NCBI GenBank assembly: GCA_003952965.2
Contig: CM025853.1
Span: 18,373,110-18,437,109, forward strand
Source of the DNA: Morella rubra
Lineage: Eukaryota > Streptophyta > Magnoliopsida > Fagales > Myricaceae
Length of the DNA: 64,000 nucleotides
Direction: 5' to 3'
Shown: positions 1-9,790 of the stretch, in pieces
Numbering within the stretch: position 1 is the first letter of the stretch
Layout: each line of letters begins with the position of its first letter
The notes under the pieces: model-generated
Told to the model about the DNA's origin: nothing
The model's input: only the letters and a program-made list of their open reading frames with translations
Databases searched by the model: none
Position numbers and translations under genes: made by a program

Positions 1-2
1 TC

Positions 3-1721
3 AATCCTCCAAGTGAAGAAATTATTCAACCATTGCAAGGAGAAGGTACTTCACAAGAACTCCCTAAAGAATGGAGGTATGCTACTAGTCACCCTCAAGA
101 GTTAATTATTGGTGATCCCTCTCATGGAACTAGAACTAGAGCTTCACTTAGAAATATTTGTAATCATCTTGCATTTGTGTCTCAAATTGAACCTAAGACT
201 TTTCTTGAAGCCGAAAACGACGAAAGTTGGATTTTGGCAATGCAAGAAGAGTTAAACCAATTTGAGAGAAATCAAGTTTGGGAACTTGTCCCTAGACCCA
301 AGGATCAAACCATTATTGGCACAAAATGGGTCTTTAGGAACAAGGTTGATGAGCACGGTACTATTGTTAGAAACAAAGCTAGATTGGTTGCTAAAGGCTA
401 TAATCAAGAAGAAGGGATTGATTATGATGAAACATATGCACCCGTAGCACGTTTGGAATCCATTAGAATGCTTTTGGCCTTTGCTTGCTATAAAAATTTT
501 ATGCTTTATCAAATGGATGTGAAAAGTGCTTTCTTGAATGGATTTATCATGGAAGAAGTCTATGTAGAACAACCACAAGGTTTTCAAAATGAAGCTTATC
601 CAAATTTTGTTTTCAAATTAAAAAAGGCTTTGTATGGACTAAAACAAGCTCCTAGAGCTTGGTATGATAGACTTAAAACTTTCCTTGTTGAAAAAGGTTT
701 TTCCATGGGTAAAGTTGACACAACACTTTTCACCAAGTCCAAAAACAATGATATCATAATTGTGCAAATTTATGTGGATGACATCATATTCGGTGCTACT
801 AATGATTCTCTTTGTCAAGAATTTTCAAATTTATGCATGAAGAGTTTGAGATGAGTATGATGGGTGAGCTCAACTTCTTCCTTGGACTACAAATCAAGCA
901 ATCCAAAGAAGGAATCTTCATAAACCAAGCCAAGTATATAAAGGATCTACTCAAACGCTTTGGAATGGAGAACTTGAAAGTGGCGGAAACACCAATGAGC
1001 ACATCGCTAAAGCTTGATGCGGATGAAAAAGGTAAAAAGGTGGACATCACCAAATATAGAGGTATGATTGGAGCTCTCCTCTATTTGACGGCTAGTAGGC
1101 CGGATATTATGTTTAGTGTGTGTTTATGTGCTAGATTCCAAGCATGTCCTAAAGAATCTCATTTTTGTGCCGTAAAAAGAATTTTTCGATATCTTTTGGG
1201 TACTATTGACCTAGGACTTTGGTATCCTAGAGACACTCACATGAACCTAGTAAGCTATTCCGATGCCGACTTTGCCGGGTGCAAAGTCGAGAGAAAAAGT
1301 ACTAGTGGTACTTGTCATTTCCTAGGATTCATCTTTAGTTTCTTGGAGTAGCAAGAAACAAAACTCGGTTGCTTTATCAACAACCGAAGCGGAATACATA
1401 GCGGCCGGTAGTTGTTGTGCTCAAGTGTTGTGGATGAAACAAACTCTCAAAGATTTTGGACTGGAATTTGAGAGTATACCCATCAAATGTGATAACACTA
1501 GTGCTATCAACTTGTCCAAGAATCCCATCCAACACTCAAGGACTAAACACATTGAAGTGAGACATCATTTTCTAAGAGATCATATTCAAAAAGGTGACAT
1601 CTCACTTGATTTCATTAGTACTGAGCATCAACTAGCTGATATTTTCACAAAACCCTTGAGTAATGACAGATTTCGTGATCTTAGACGAGATATTGGGTTT
1701 TTAGATGCAAATGCTCTTTGA
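3..1721 (+). pseudogene. pol: Sirevirus A pol: reverse transcriptase and RNase H
   Basis: C-terminal part of a copia polyprotein, open from the window edge. Residues near the start match the RVT_2 entry region (WILAMQEELNQFERNQVWEL), followed by [20 protein letters not shown], the [16 protein letters not shown] block and the catalytic YVDD at about 770-781. A one-base shift near 820-835 moves the frame to 812-1351 (MSMMGELNFFLGLQI). A second shift near 1325-1335 moves it to a third frame that carries the RNase H part (STTEAEYIAAGSCC, SRTKHIEVRHHF) and ends DIFTKPLSNDRF. The stop TGA is at about 1719-1721. The two frameshifts make it non-functional. The product would copy element RNA into cDNA in cytoplasmic particles. 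Confidence 0.95.
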
Positions 1722-2284
1722 TATGTTTTTATTGATTTCCATGGATTTTCATTGTTTTGATGTTTTAAACATGTTTAGAATGTCCTTATATATTGTTACA
1801 TGTTTGACATTCATCAAATACATCATTCCATTTCATTTTGGGCACTAAAACCTTATTTTTTCAAAGGTTGTTCTCTGTAGCGGTCGACCATGTGGAACCG
1901 CTACACGAAGCGGTCGACCGGTTAGTAGAACTTGTTCTACCAAGCGGTCGATGGACATCAACCGCTACAAAGCGGTCGACCGCCTCGTCGAGCCTATATA
2001 TACTTCAGTTCACATTTTGGTCGACCGACCCTCTTCTCACGTGAACCGCTTCTCCTCTCTCAACTCAAACCCTCTCAAATCCCTCCAAAACACCATAATC
2101 TATCCTATAATCCATCCCAATCATTTTAGACCATCAAATTCGGCCTAAACCCTCATTTTTGTGTGGATTTACATCAAAATCCATCCAAGCATTCACTTAT
2201 TAGGGATTTCGGCCCCCTTTGAAACCCTAACCCTAGATTTCCACATTTCAGCCCTTTTCCTCTCATTTTTCACTCTCAATCATC
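1722..2284 (+). promoter_or_regulatory. pol-env spacer with GGTCGACC palindromes and internal TATA box
   Basis: Non-coding stretch of 563 bases between the pol stop and the env-like ATG. It holds GCGGTCGACC at 1880-1889, 1910-1919 and 1972-1981, a variant GCGGTCGATGG at 1944, GGTCGACC at 2019-2026, and the inverted partner AACCGCTAC twice. A strong TATA box (TATATATA, 1995-2002) follows 14 bases after the last clustered copy and about 285 bases before the env ATG. The same palindrome plus CTATATAAAG occurs in this element's LTR. That layout fits a duplicated promoter driving a separate env transcript; this is inference. Several stop codons in every frame exclude simple readthrough from pol to env. 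Confidence 0.6.
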
Positions 2285-3474
2285 ATGCCAAGGACAAAGC
2301 ATGCTGCCATGGTTGGAAATGAGCGAGTTGGATCCTCTCGTTCTTCAGCGGATCATTCGGGTGAGCCTGATTATTTTTTCCGTAATCCTGAATGTGCTGA
2401 GAAGTTTACAATGACTTTTCAAAGAGAAAAGTCATGTTGGGAAGGAAAGTGATGTAGAATCACTTTCAGATTTTGAAATTGAGCGTCCTTTGTGAAGCAG
2501 GGTTGGAGAATTTGTTGGATATGGGTACCGAAGTGTTTCCCAAATATGTTAGGCTTTTCTTTGCTAATTTGACTGTTGGGTGGGAAGCTGGAGGTTTGTT
2601 TACCGTGAAGAGTATGGTTGGAGGACGGGATATTATTTTAAATGAAGTTATTCTAGGAGATATTTTGGGTATCCCACATGTTGGGATTCGGGCCTATGAG
2701 TTTAAAACTTGGCCGTGTGTAAGGGCTTTGATTATGGAGAAGCCCTAGTTTACCTCCTAGGTAATGGTGTGGCAGAAGATGCACCTAGGAAGATCCATGC
2801 CAACCAACTATCCAAACGTTCGAGGTTACTTCATTTGATTTGCACCCATAACCTGATTCCTCGGGGTGGACACCGAGAGGAGGTGACTTTTATGGATGTC
2901 TTCGTGATTGAGCGACTTCTGAAAGAGAAAAAGTTCAACCTTCCTTATATTATGCTCAAACATATGGAAGCAACATGTGAGTCTAAAAAGAATCTACCAT
3001 ATGGCTTGCTGTTTACCAAGATATTTCGATATTTTGGGGTTGCACTCAGTTCTCGCGAGCGAGACACTTTGACCAAGTGTGAACAATTTGACGCTACGGT
3101 CCTAACCCAAATGGGTTATAGAAGGACTTCCAGAAATACTTGGTGCCGAAGCGTCAGGATAGTGATGAGGATGAAGGTGATGCTGTGGCTGAGGTTGAGG
3201 ATGAGCTTGAGGGTGAGGAGATAGATGCTGAGGCGATGGAGTTTGATGTAGATGCTGATTGGCTGATGATCCTCCCATTATTCCTTCCCCTACCAGAGTT
3301 CCCGACCTTCCCTCTTCCTCTGATACTCGATTCACTGCTTTCGAGGCGAGGATGCTTGCTATGCATGAGGCACAGAACAAGTTCATTCAAGACAGTTTTA
3401 CTTCTATGCAAGAGGAGCAGAGGCAGTTCTTTGCAGAGATGAGGACTTTTATGGCCCGCTTTCCTCCTCCATGA
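2285..3474 (+). pseudogene. Sirevirus A env-like protein
   Basis: Env-like gene in the position typical of Sireviruses. The ATG at 2285 opens MPRTKHAAMVGNERVGSSRS with a basic, serine-rich start. Frameshifts near 2430-2440, near 2490 and near 2715 move the frame between 2473-2748 and 2709-3224. The core (LLDMGTEVFPKYVRLFFANL, GILGDILGIPHVGI-like, GFDYGEALVYLLGNG, RSRLLHLICTHNLIPRGGHR) looks like the putative plant transposon protein domain often found in these ORFs. An acidic stretch follows, and a helical, glutamine- and methionine-rich tail (MLAMHEAQNKFIQDS, MQEEQRQFFAEMRTF) that could form a coiled coil and ends FPPP-stop. I see no clear signal peptide or transmembrane helix, so a true envelope role is unproven. 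Confidence 0.8.
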
Positions 3475-3813
3475 TTTTTATTGCATATGCATTTCATCTG
3501 TATTTTGTATTTTTCTTTGCTTATGTATTTTTTTCTTTGCTTATGTACTTCCTTTTTATGATGACAAAGGGGGAGAGAATAGAATAGTCTCTCTTTTTGT
3601 ATCTTTGCACCCCTTTGCAACTTTGATGTACGGCTTCTATGATATGAAAGTTCTTTATTATTCATACGCAATCCATTCATATTATATGCTAACATTTTGT
3701 CATTGAGGTATTAAAATGTTTACAACCCCACATCAAAGTACAAAAGATAGGGGGAGACAAGATCAACAAAAGGAAGATCAATTAATTTATTGTCATCATC
3801 AAAAAGGGGAGAT
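3475..3813 (+). other. multiple polypurine tracts before the 3' LTR
   Basis: Non-coding 3' tail of Sirevirus A. Purine tracts occur at about 3564-3577 (AAAGGGGGAGAGAA), 3747-3757 (GATAGGGGGAG) and 3801-3812 (AAAAAGGGGAGA), the last directly abutting the LTR start TG at 3814. The phrase TTTATTGTCATCATCAAAAA just before the last tract also precedes the 3' LTR of element A' (40691-40706). Repeated tracts of this kind are a described Sirevirus trait and prime plus-strand DNA synthesis. Confidence 0.8.
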
Positions 3814-5069
3814 TGTTGGCTTTTAGTCACAATCAATGTTTTGATGATAACAATAGAAGTAATTGAGATGTGAAGCAAAGCGGATCCAAAATGAGTACGA
3901 AGCGATCAAGCAACATCCCTTTTAATGGAAGTGCTCTTAAAGTGAAGACTCAAGATGCTAGGGTAATCTTTGTAACTCTAAGTCTTCATCTTTAACAAGG
4001 ATTTGAACCACACACTTGCATATTTCTTCAAAACTTGCATGAAATGTTTTACCTCTTGTTTTGAAGATTTAAAAATTTTTTTAAATGGCTTTAAAATATC
4101 CCAATCAAACTCCCAAACCTTTTATATACTTATGGGAAGTTAGTCTTTAAAATTGGGTATTTTAAACTGGTCAAAATCGTGTTTTTAAAACAACCGGATC
4201 ATGTGCTTAAGTTGAGGAGGTCGGCTCGGAATTGTATAGCGGTCGACGGTTGGTTTGAAAAAGTTTTTTTAAAAAAAAGAACCGTTATGACTTCTGACAT
4301 TATAACTATTGTGTAATGTTAACCTGCAGCGGTCGACCGGTTCATCGAGAGTTTTTAACAGCTCAACTCCCAATGGCTATTTTTCTTATGAGGCCTATAT
4401 AAAGCCATTCCTACGCCTTTTAAAAGTTGCTGAACAACTTAAATCATTTTGTAAAGCTAAGAGTGATCTAAAACCTTTCAAACATCATTCACACATAATC
4501 AACACTTTCACATCCTTGTTGTTGTGTGAAGCTTAAGAGATAGAAATTTCTCATTGTAATATCTACTCCATCAAGGGAGTTTTAGTGAGCATTTTTGTTC
4601 ATCCCCATACACTATTAAGAGAGTGATTCTCTTGTTTCCTTTTGGTGAGGTTTGTTCATCAAAAGGAGTTTAGAGAGGTTTGTTCTCAAACTCGTTCTTG
4701 AGGCTTGAAGAGGTGTTTCTCAAGCTCAAGTGTAAGGAAGGCTCTCCCTTGGTTGAAGGGAGCATAGTGGAAAAACCTCAAGGCTCGGTAAAGGAGCTTG
4801 AGGGGTGGATGTAGGTGGGTTTGCTGAACACCTAAAAATCTGGTGTTTGCTTCTTTTCCCTTATCTCATTACATTGTGCTATTAGTTTCCTATTCTAAGT
4901 TTTATTTCTCTATTTAAGTTGCAATATATATTCTTGTGTTCAATCTTTTATTGCAATCACTTCTCTTTGTGAGACTTATAGCTAGCAAACACTTTCTAAA
5001 GGGTGAGTTTCGAAAAAGTTTGAAACTCAATTCACCCCCTCTTGGGTTGCCTTAATCCTAGGATTTACA
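3814..5069 (+). repeat. 3' LTR of Sirevirus A
   Basis: LTR of 1256 bases from TGTTGGCTTTTAG to GGATTTACA. It contains GCGGTCGACGG (4239-4249), GCGGTCGACCGG (4329-4340) and a TATA box CTATATAAAG (4395-4404). Near its 3' end are the conserved copia LTR block GTGGATGTAGG (about 4806) and CACCCCCTCTTGGGTTGCC. It closely resembles the complete 5' LTR of element A' (37158-38364), which fixes both ends. The short ORF predicted at 4309-4536 is spurious. Confidence 0.9.
4239..4404 (+). promoter_or_regulatory. LTR promoter of Sirevirus A
   Basis: Two GGTCGAC-type palindromes (4239-4249 and 4329-4340) followed about 55 bases later by TATATAAA (4396-4403). The same arrangement recurs in the A' LTR and in the spacer upstream of the env-like gene. 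Promoter function is inferred from the TATA box and the position in U3. Confidence 0.6.
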
Positions 5070-5211
5070 AAAGGAATGTGTGAAGTTGGTGAGCCGAGCA
5101 ATAAAGCGAGAGGGATGAAGAAAAATAAGCAAGTGTTGTAGGCGACAAAAAAAAAGGGAAAGGAAGAAAGATATTGTCGTTGCCACTGACATGTGGAACC
5201 AATAAAATTAA
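5070..5211. other. short intergenic DNA
   Basis: Sequence between the Sirevirus A 3' LTR and the MITE. It contains purine-rich runs but no reading frame or repeat that I recognise. The last nine bases (5203-5211, TAAAATTAA) are the left target duplication of the MITE. Confidence 0.6.
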
Positions 5212-5850
5212 GGCGAAATTGCACCAGGGGCCCTGTGGTATCACAAAGTTGCAATTAAGCCCCTGAGGTAACGATTTAGACATTTGACTCCCTGAGGTAT
5301 TGATTTTTTAAAAAACAAGCCCATTCGTCTATTTCCGTCCCAACACGTTAACGACAATTCCACATCAAGCCTATCACGTTGCGCCACATGTCCTGTCTTG
5401 CTGAATCACCCCTAACTTGCCATGTCAGCGTGACCCACTCATTCACTAACGCCACATCAGCGCCTAATCAGCAACGATGTCGTCTAGCTCTCAGTCAAAA
5501 CCCATTAGCCGATTGCCCCCTTTGAATCTCAATCAAAATAATTTAGCAAAGATAATAGGTTTTGACTGAAAGCTAGACGACGTCGTTGCTGATTAGGCAC
5601 TGATGTGGCATTAGTGAATGAGTGGGTCAGCGTTGACATGGCAATTTAGGGGTGATTCAGCAAGACAAGACATGTGGCGCGACGTGATAGGCTTGACGTG
5701 GAATTGCCGTTAACGTATTGGGACGGAAATAGATGGATGAGCTTATTTTTTAAAAAATCAATACCTCAAGGAGTCAAATGTCTAAATTGTTACCTCAAGG
5801 ACTTAATTGCAACTTTGTGATACCACAGGGGCCCCCTATGCAATTTCGCC
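5212..5850. mobile_element. Mutator-type foldback MITE
   Basis: A 639-bp non-coding element made of two inverted arms of roughly 290-300 bases around a short centre (about 5510-5555). The outer ends are GGCGAAATTGCA and TGCAATTTCGCC. A perfect 9-bp target duplication TAAAATTAA flanks it (5203-5211 and 5851-5859). The 9-bp duplication and long terminal inverted repeats are characteristic of the Mutator superfamily. It encodes no transposase and would need one in trans. Inside the arms the phrase CCCCTGAGGTA resembles the start region of common plant Mutator-like inverted repeats. Predicted ORFs on its minus strand (5027-5283) are artefacts of the arm. Confidence 0.9.
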
Positions 5851-5859
5851 TAAAATTAA

Positions 5860-6061
5860 TTACAATGAAAATCTTTGGCCCTCGTGGTTGAATGTTTAGC
5901 CCCCTTACCTTACACCAACCAAATAAAGTGGGGAACTCGTATGTCTAATTCCAGCTGGATGCGCTTGGAACCTTCTTAGAATTGCTGCCTGGGATTTTTA
6001 CATATATTTTCCGGTAATAGCTAATGCGGCACCTCATCTGCCCAACATTCAGGTCAAGAAA
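5860..6061. other. 3' flank of the helicase pseudogene
   Basis: Unremarkable sequence between the MITE and the stop codon of the helicase remnant. It may contain the former 3' UTR. I see no other feature. Confidence 0.5.
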
Positions 6062-9000
6062 CTACTGCAGATTGCAGACCTTGCCTCCGCTATCGCCGCA
6101 CAAATTGCTGCTAATCATCATCTCCACTTCACTGAAACCATGCCGACCTCCTCCAACTTTTCTCATTTTCCTCCTGAGCTTCGAGGCACCACAATCAATA
6201 TCCAGAGTCACCTTAGGTGGGTTTGAAAAACAGAAAGAAGCAGCAACAGCTTGCCCAGAACAAACGCATTAGATTCGATCTTATGTACTATATCATAAGA
6301 GATTAGAATCCCTCTATTTGGCCAAAAGTATAAATCAGTATCACGTAAACGTATGTTAGGATATTTGGCAAGATACAGTTTGACGGGGTTCTAAGTAATC
6401 AAGTTGGCTGCATGCGCATGCTTAGAGAAATTTTCAATTCTTCAACCTTCTGACCAGAGACAGAATTACGTGATTTTCTTTTTTAACCAATTCAGGGACC
6501 GAGTCATTACACAGCACATGCGAGCTTAGGCACACTTGCACATAAATGCTAATTCCATAGAAACTTCCAACCACCAAGGAGGAAGATGTGTACCTGCAGA
6601 TCAAGGCGGTGAACATCAAAGATGTCTTTCATGGAGTGAGAGTTAAATATGCTAATATGTAGGATCTGTATGCATCTTTAGCAGACTTGTTCAAGTAGTA
6701 GTTACTGGCCACCAACTTTTCCTGCAATAATTCGACTAAGCCAATTAAATCCTGCAGTTTATTAGTGGGAAGGAGGTGAAATAATGTGGAAGCAGGAAAG
6801 TACCAAGTGAGACTGCACATTAGCCAGCTTCTTTTGATCAAATTCATACTCTTTAACGGGGACTTTGGCTGCCTGAAAGTGGAAATGATCTTTCAAATTC
6901 AATACAAAAAGCAACTAATGCAGCAACAATTTGAAAAAGCAAAAAAAGAAACTGCTTCGAAAAAAGAAAGAGATAAAAGAAATAGCGAAAAAAAGAAAGG
7001 TCCCTGCTTATTCCTATTCAATGGACTTTCTCTGTAAAGCAATATAGGCCATGTAATAATATATAATACAAAACAGACAAACGGCAGCTAGAGTCCCACT
7101 TGTTGGAGAGGTCCAAATTATCCCAACATTCGCAAAATCAGCACCCCTTGGTTCATTTCATCGCATTATGTTTCATTTTCTTATCCAGAGAAAAAGCGAC
7201 CTTCAGATAGTGAAGAAATTGCAACTCTTCAGGTATCAGGAAAAGCAGGGCGTTTCCTATTGCACCTTCCCCACGAGCTGTTCGACCAACCCTATGAATG
7301 TATTCCTGAAAGTAGTAAACCCAGTCCACATTAGCCATCGACATAGATGTGGGAACTGACAACAACGATATTATTAAAAATGTCAGATCAAAGGGCAGAC
7401 CTTTGGTTCATCTGGAGGATCATACTGCACAATCATGTGGGAACTGACAACAACGATATTATTAAAAATGTCAGATCAAAGGGCAGACCTTTGGTTCATC
7501 TGGAGGATCATACTGCACAATCCAGTCCTAGAGACGAAGAGGAGAATGAGGATATCATAAACAGATCCCATAAATAATCATTAAGTTAAACTATTAAACT
7601 CGCATAAGCTGAAAAATGGAAACATGACCGTTGTAATAGTTCTAATGACATCTTCAACTTTCTCAGTGTTGTATCAGCCATACATATTTGTCTTCAAACT
7701 TGGAAAACAAGCACAGAATTTAAATTGAAAAAACAATAATAAACTAAAAAAATATACCACATCAGGAATATCAAGCCCCGAGCAGTAACATCAGCACAAA
7801 GCAAGATTCCCCTTTCTGCTTTGCAGAAGTTAAAGAAGGTGGTTGTCCTTTTCAGCTGCTTTTGCTTTCCATGGATATCCAGGCAATCCACCTGAATATA
7901 TCTGAGTAATTCGGAATGGAATTTGACTGAGTTACATGAAGAGAAGAAGATCATCACTTTCTTTGAGAGATTCCTCTTCAAGAATGAATACAAAAGAATA
8001 AATCTCTTGGCACTGTGCACCATACAATAGCCCTGCTACAGCCCTTCATTGGTGACCTACAGCACCCAATAACTAGTCAAATTAAAGGGGAATATTGAAG
8101 AACGAGAACTACAAGATAAATTAAAACCTCAATGATTGCGTTAGATGCACTAAAGGGACATCCTCAAACCAAGAGGGTCCCACTCTTTGACAAACGCATG
8201 AGCCGGGGCCATAATTCTGAAAGCCTCTACAGTCTCATCCCAGATTCCCAATAACACATAAATGTTAGATGGTCTAACAAAATGACTTTAAAGATGTGTC
8301 AGCAGGGATGCCGTCACTGTCAACCATTCTTTTTATATCTCTTTACTATGCATGGCACAGGTCTAGTAGTTCATAAATGGAAATTATACTATGTTTCTAG
8401 TAGTTCATGAATGGAAAATGTATTATGTTTCTACCTTAGTTCTCCCAACCTCCACATCAATATATATAGGAGCTGTCTGAAACGATAAGCGTGCAAGATC
8501 TTCAACCTACAAATTACCATGAAAAACCATTAGAATCCAACTCAAAATCAACAAATGAAATTTATGCGCATGCGCACACACAAAAGAAGATTGAAACTAT
8601 GTCCACACTCATTTCTCTACTCAGAGAAGTAAAACTGAAGTAACATAGAGAAGTGTAGAAGATATGATGCCCTAACCTTCTTGGTTTGGGTGGCTGAAAA
8701 AAAAAGCTGTCTGCCTATTCTGCACAGCGAGTAGCAACTCGCAATCAGTTAAAGAACCTTGCAAATTACCACATACATAATAATACGCAATTTGACAACT
8801 CTTATCAACAAATGTGTTATCAAGGAAATTAGTTGCGGACTGGAAGTATTCTCTACGAGACAATGCAACACCCATCACAAGTTAGATCCAGGAAACTTGA
8901 CACAATATTAAACTTTCATTTACTGTTGACTTTTGCAAAATAAATTACTACAAGTTACTCTACTACTAATAACAAACATGATTACAAGAAAGTTTACCTT

Positions 9001-9081
9001 CGGAAGAATTTTAATAATCTGCTTCATTTCTTCCTTGAAGTTGGCTTCCAGTGTCCTGTCGGCTTCATCGATCATGAGGCA
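6062..9081 (-). pseudogene. DEAD-box RNA helicase pseudogene (HAS1/DDX18 type, RH27/RH51-like)
   Basis: Host-gene remnant resembling plant RH27/RH51, nucleolar ATP-dependent RNA helicases related to yeast Has1. Exons in transcript order: 8998-9081 (motif [19 protein letters not shown]), about 8680-8733 (motif III, SATQTKK), 8435-8506 (EDLARLSFQTAPIYIDVEVG), 7758-8056 ([25 protein letters not shown]), 7489-7527 ([13 protein letters not shown]), 7201-7305 (motif [15 protein letters not shown]), 6804-6872 (AKVPVKEYEFD), 6594-6721 (ASNYYLNKSAKDAYRSYILA) and about 6062-6250 (VAASFCFSNPPKV). Most exons keep GT-AG borders. Damage: a nine-T run shifts motif III, CAG became TAG in EGLxQGY, one base is lost in ARGLDIP, two are gained after ILAY, and an 88-bp tandem duplication is present. 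Exons for the Q motif and motifs I/Ia are absent. Confidence 0.93.
7347..7522. repeat. 88-bp perfect tandem duplication
   Basis: Two identical, adjacent 88-bp copies (7347-7434 and 7435-7522). Each contains, on the minus strand, the helicase codons for [11 protein letters not shown], the splice donor and part of the following intron. Only the copy nearer the upstream exon keeps the acceptor (CTCTAG before GACTGG). The perfect identity points to a recent event, or possibly to an assembly artefact. Confidence 0.9.
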
Positions 9082-9790
9082 CTGCAAGTTCAAGTCCAAA
9101 AAGAATGGAAGAAAACTAAAATGTATAAATATAAATACTCGTTGAATAACTAACTACCTTCAGCATGAGAAAAAGATTACATCAATGCACAAAACAGCCA
9201 AACACTGAGGCCCCTTACAAATATGTAGCAAAAACAAAACTGAGCATGGCATTAATGACCTAAATACATGAACAATGTAAAATTAAAAGATTAAAATCTC
9301 CACAATAAACATAATTAGTTCTACTCAGACAAGTGACGCAAGTTAGAGAGGGCCTCTTTTCTGAAAGGATATGATTGTTATATGCTTGTAGTTTAAGTAT
9401 AATTACTCGTGGCTACATCACATCGCTTGTTGTCTCTCTTCATTGGATAGGTAACCATATTCAAACCCCTCAGTCTAACCAAACATGTCAAAACCCTACT
9501 AAGGTCAGTTTCTTTACTAATAACAGTATGAATATCTACGAGGACATGTTTCTAGTTTCTAGTTTTCTTATAAAAAAACAGAGTATTAATGTTTTAGAAA
9601 CAAGAATCAATAGGATCAGTTATTATAAAGGTCAATAGAGGAGGCTTTAGAGATCTTGGTGGATAGGAATCAGCAGATGGGGATAGTTTCCCAGCAAAAG
9701 CAGCAAATATTGTTCCCCACACCATTGGTCTCATGCACAATAGGTCTATCTAGACTTGTTTTCAAAGTTTTCACGATTAACAATCAATGT
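9082..9790. other. non-coding DNA, former helicase intron or 5' flank
   Basis: I expected upstream helicase exons (motifs Q, I, Ia, GG) on the minus strand here and found none, so the gene is truncated. The sequence contains no other coding similarity that I recognise. The predicted ORFs at 8933-9145 and 9375-9638 have no recognisable motifs. Confidence 0.5.

Larger units (their letters stand above)
1..5069 (+). mobile_element. Sirevirus family A (Ty1/copia), 3' part
   Basis: The 3' portion of a Ty1/copia element whose 5' LTR, gag, protease and integrase lie before the window. Seen in order: reverse transcriptase and RNase H, a spacer with repeated GGTCGACC palindromes and a TATA box, an env-like reading frame, several purine-rich GGGGGAGA tracts, and a long 3' LTR that begins TGTTGGC and ends TTACA. 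An env-like gene after pol together with repeated purine tracts before the 3' LTR is the hallmark of the plant Sirevirus genus (established knowledge). Several frameshifts in pol and env show the copy is inactive. The 5-bp target duplication cannot be checked because the left end is missing. Confidence 0.93.

Noticed and set aside
1870-2030. Regularly repeated GCGGTCGACC units suggested a CRISPR-like array or replication iterons
   Set aside because: Units are short, palindromic, unevenly spaced and also in LTRs of a eukaryotic retrotransposon. Promoter elements explain them better.
5027-5283. Hydrophobic minus-strand ORFs (72-75 codons) that look membrane-spanning
   Set aside because: They overlap the LTR end and a MITE arm and have no conserved start or homologue that I recognise.
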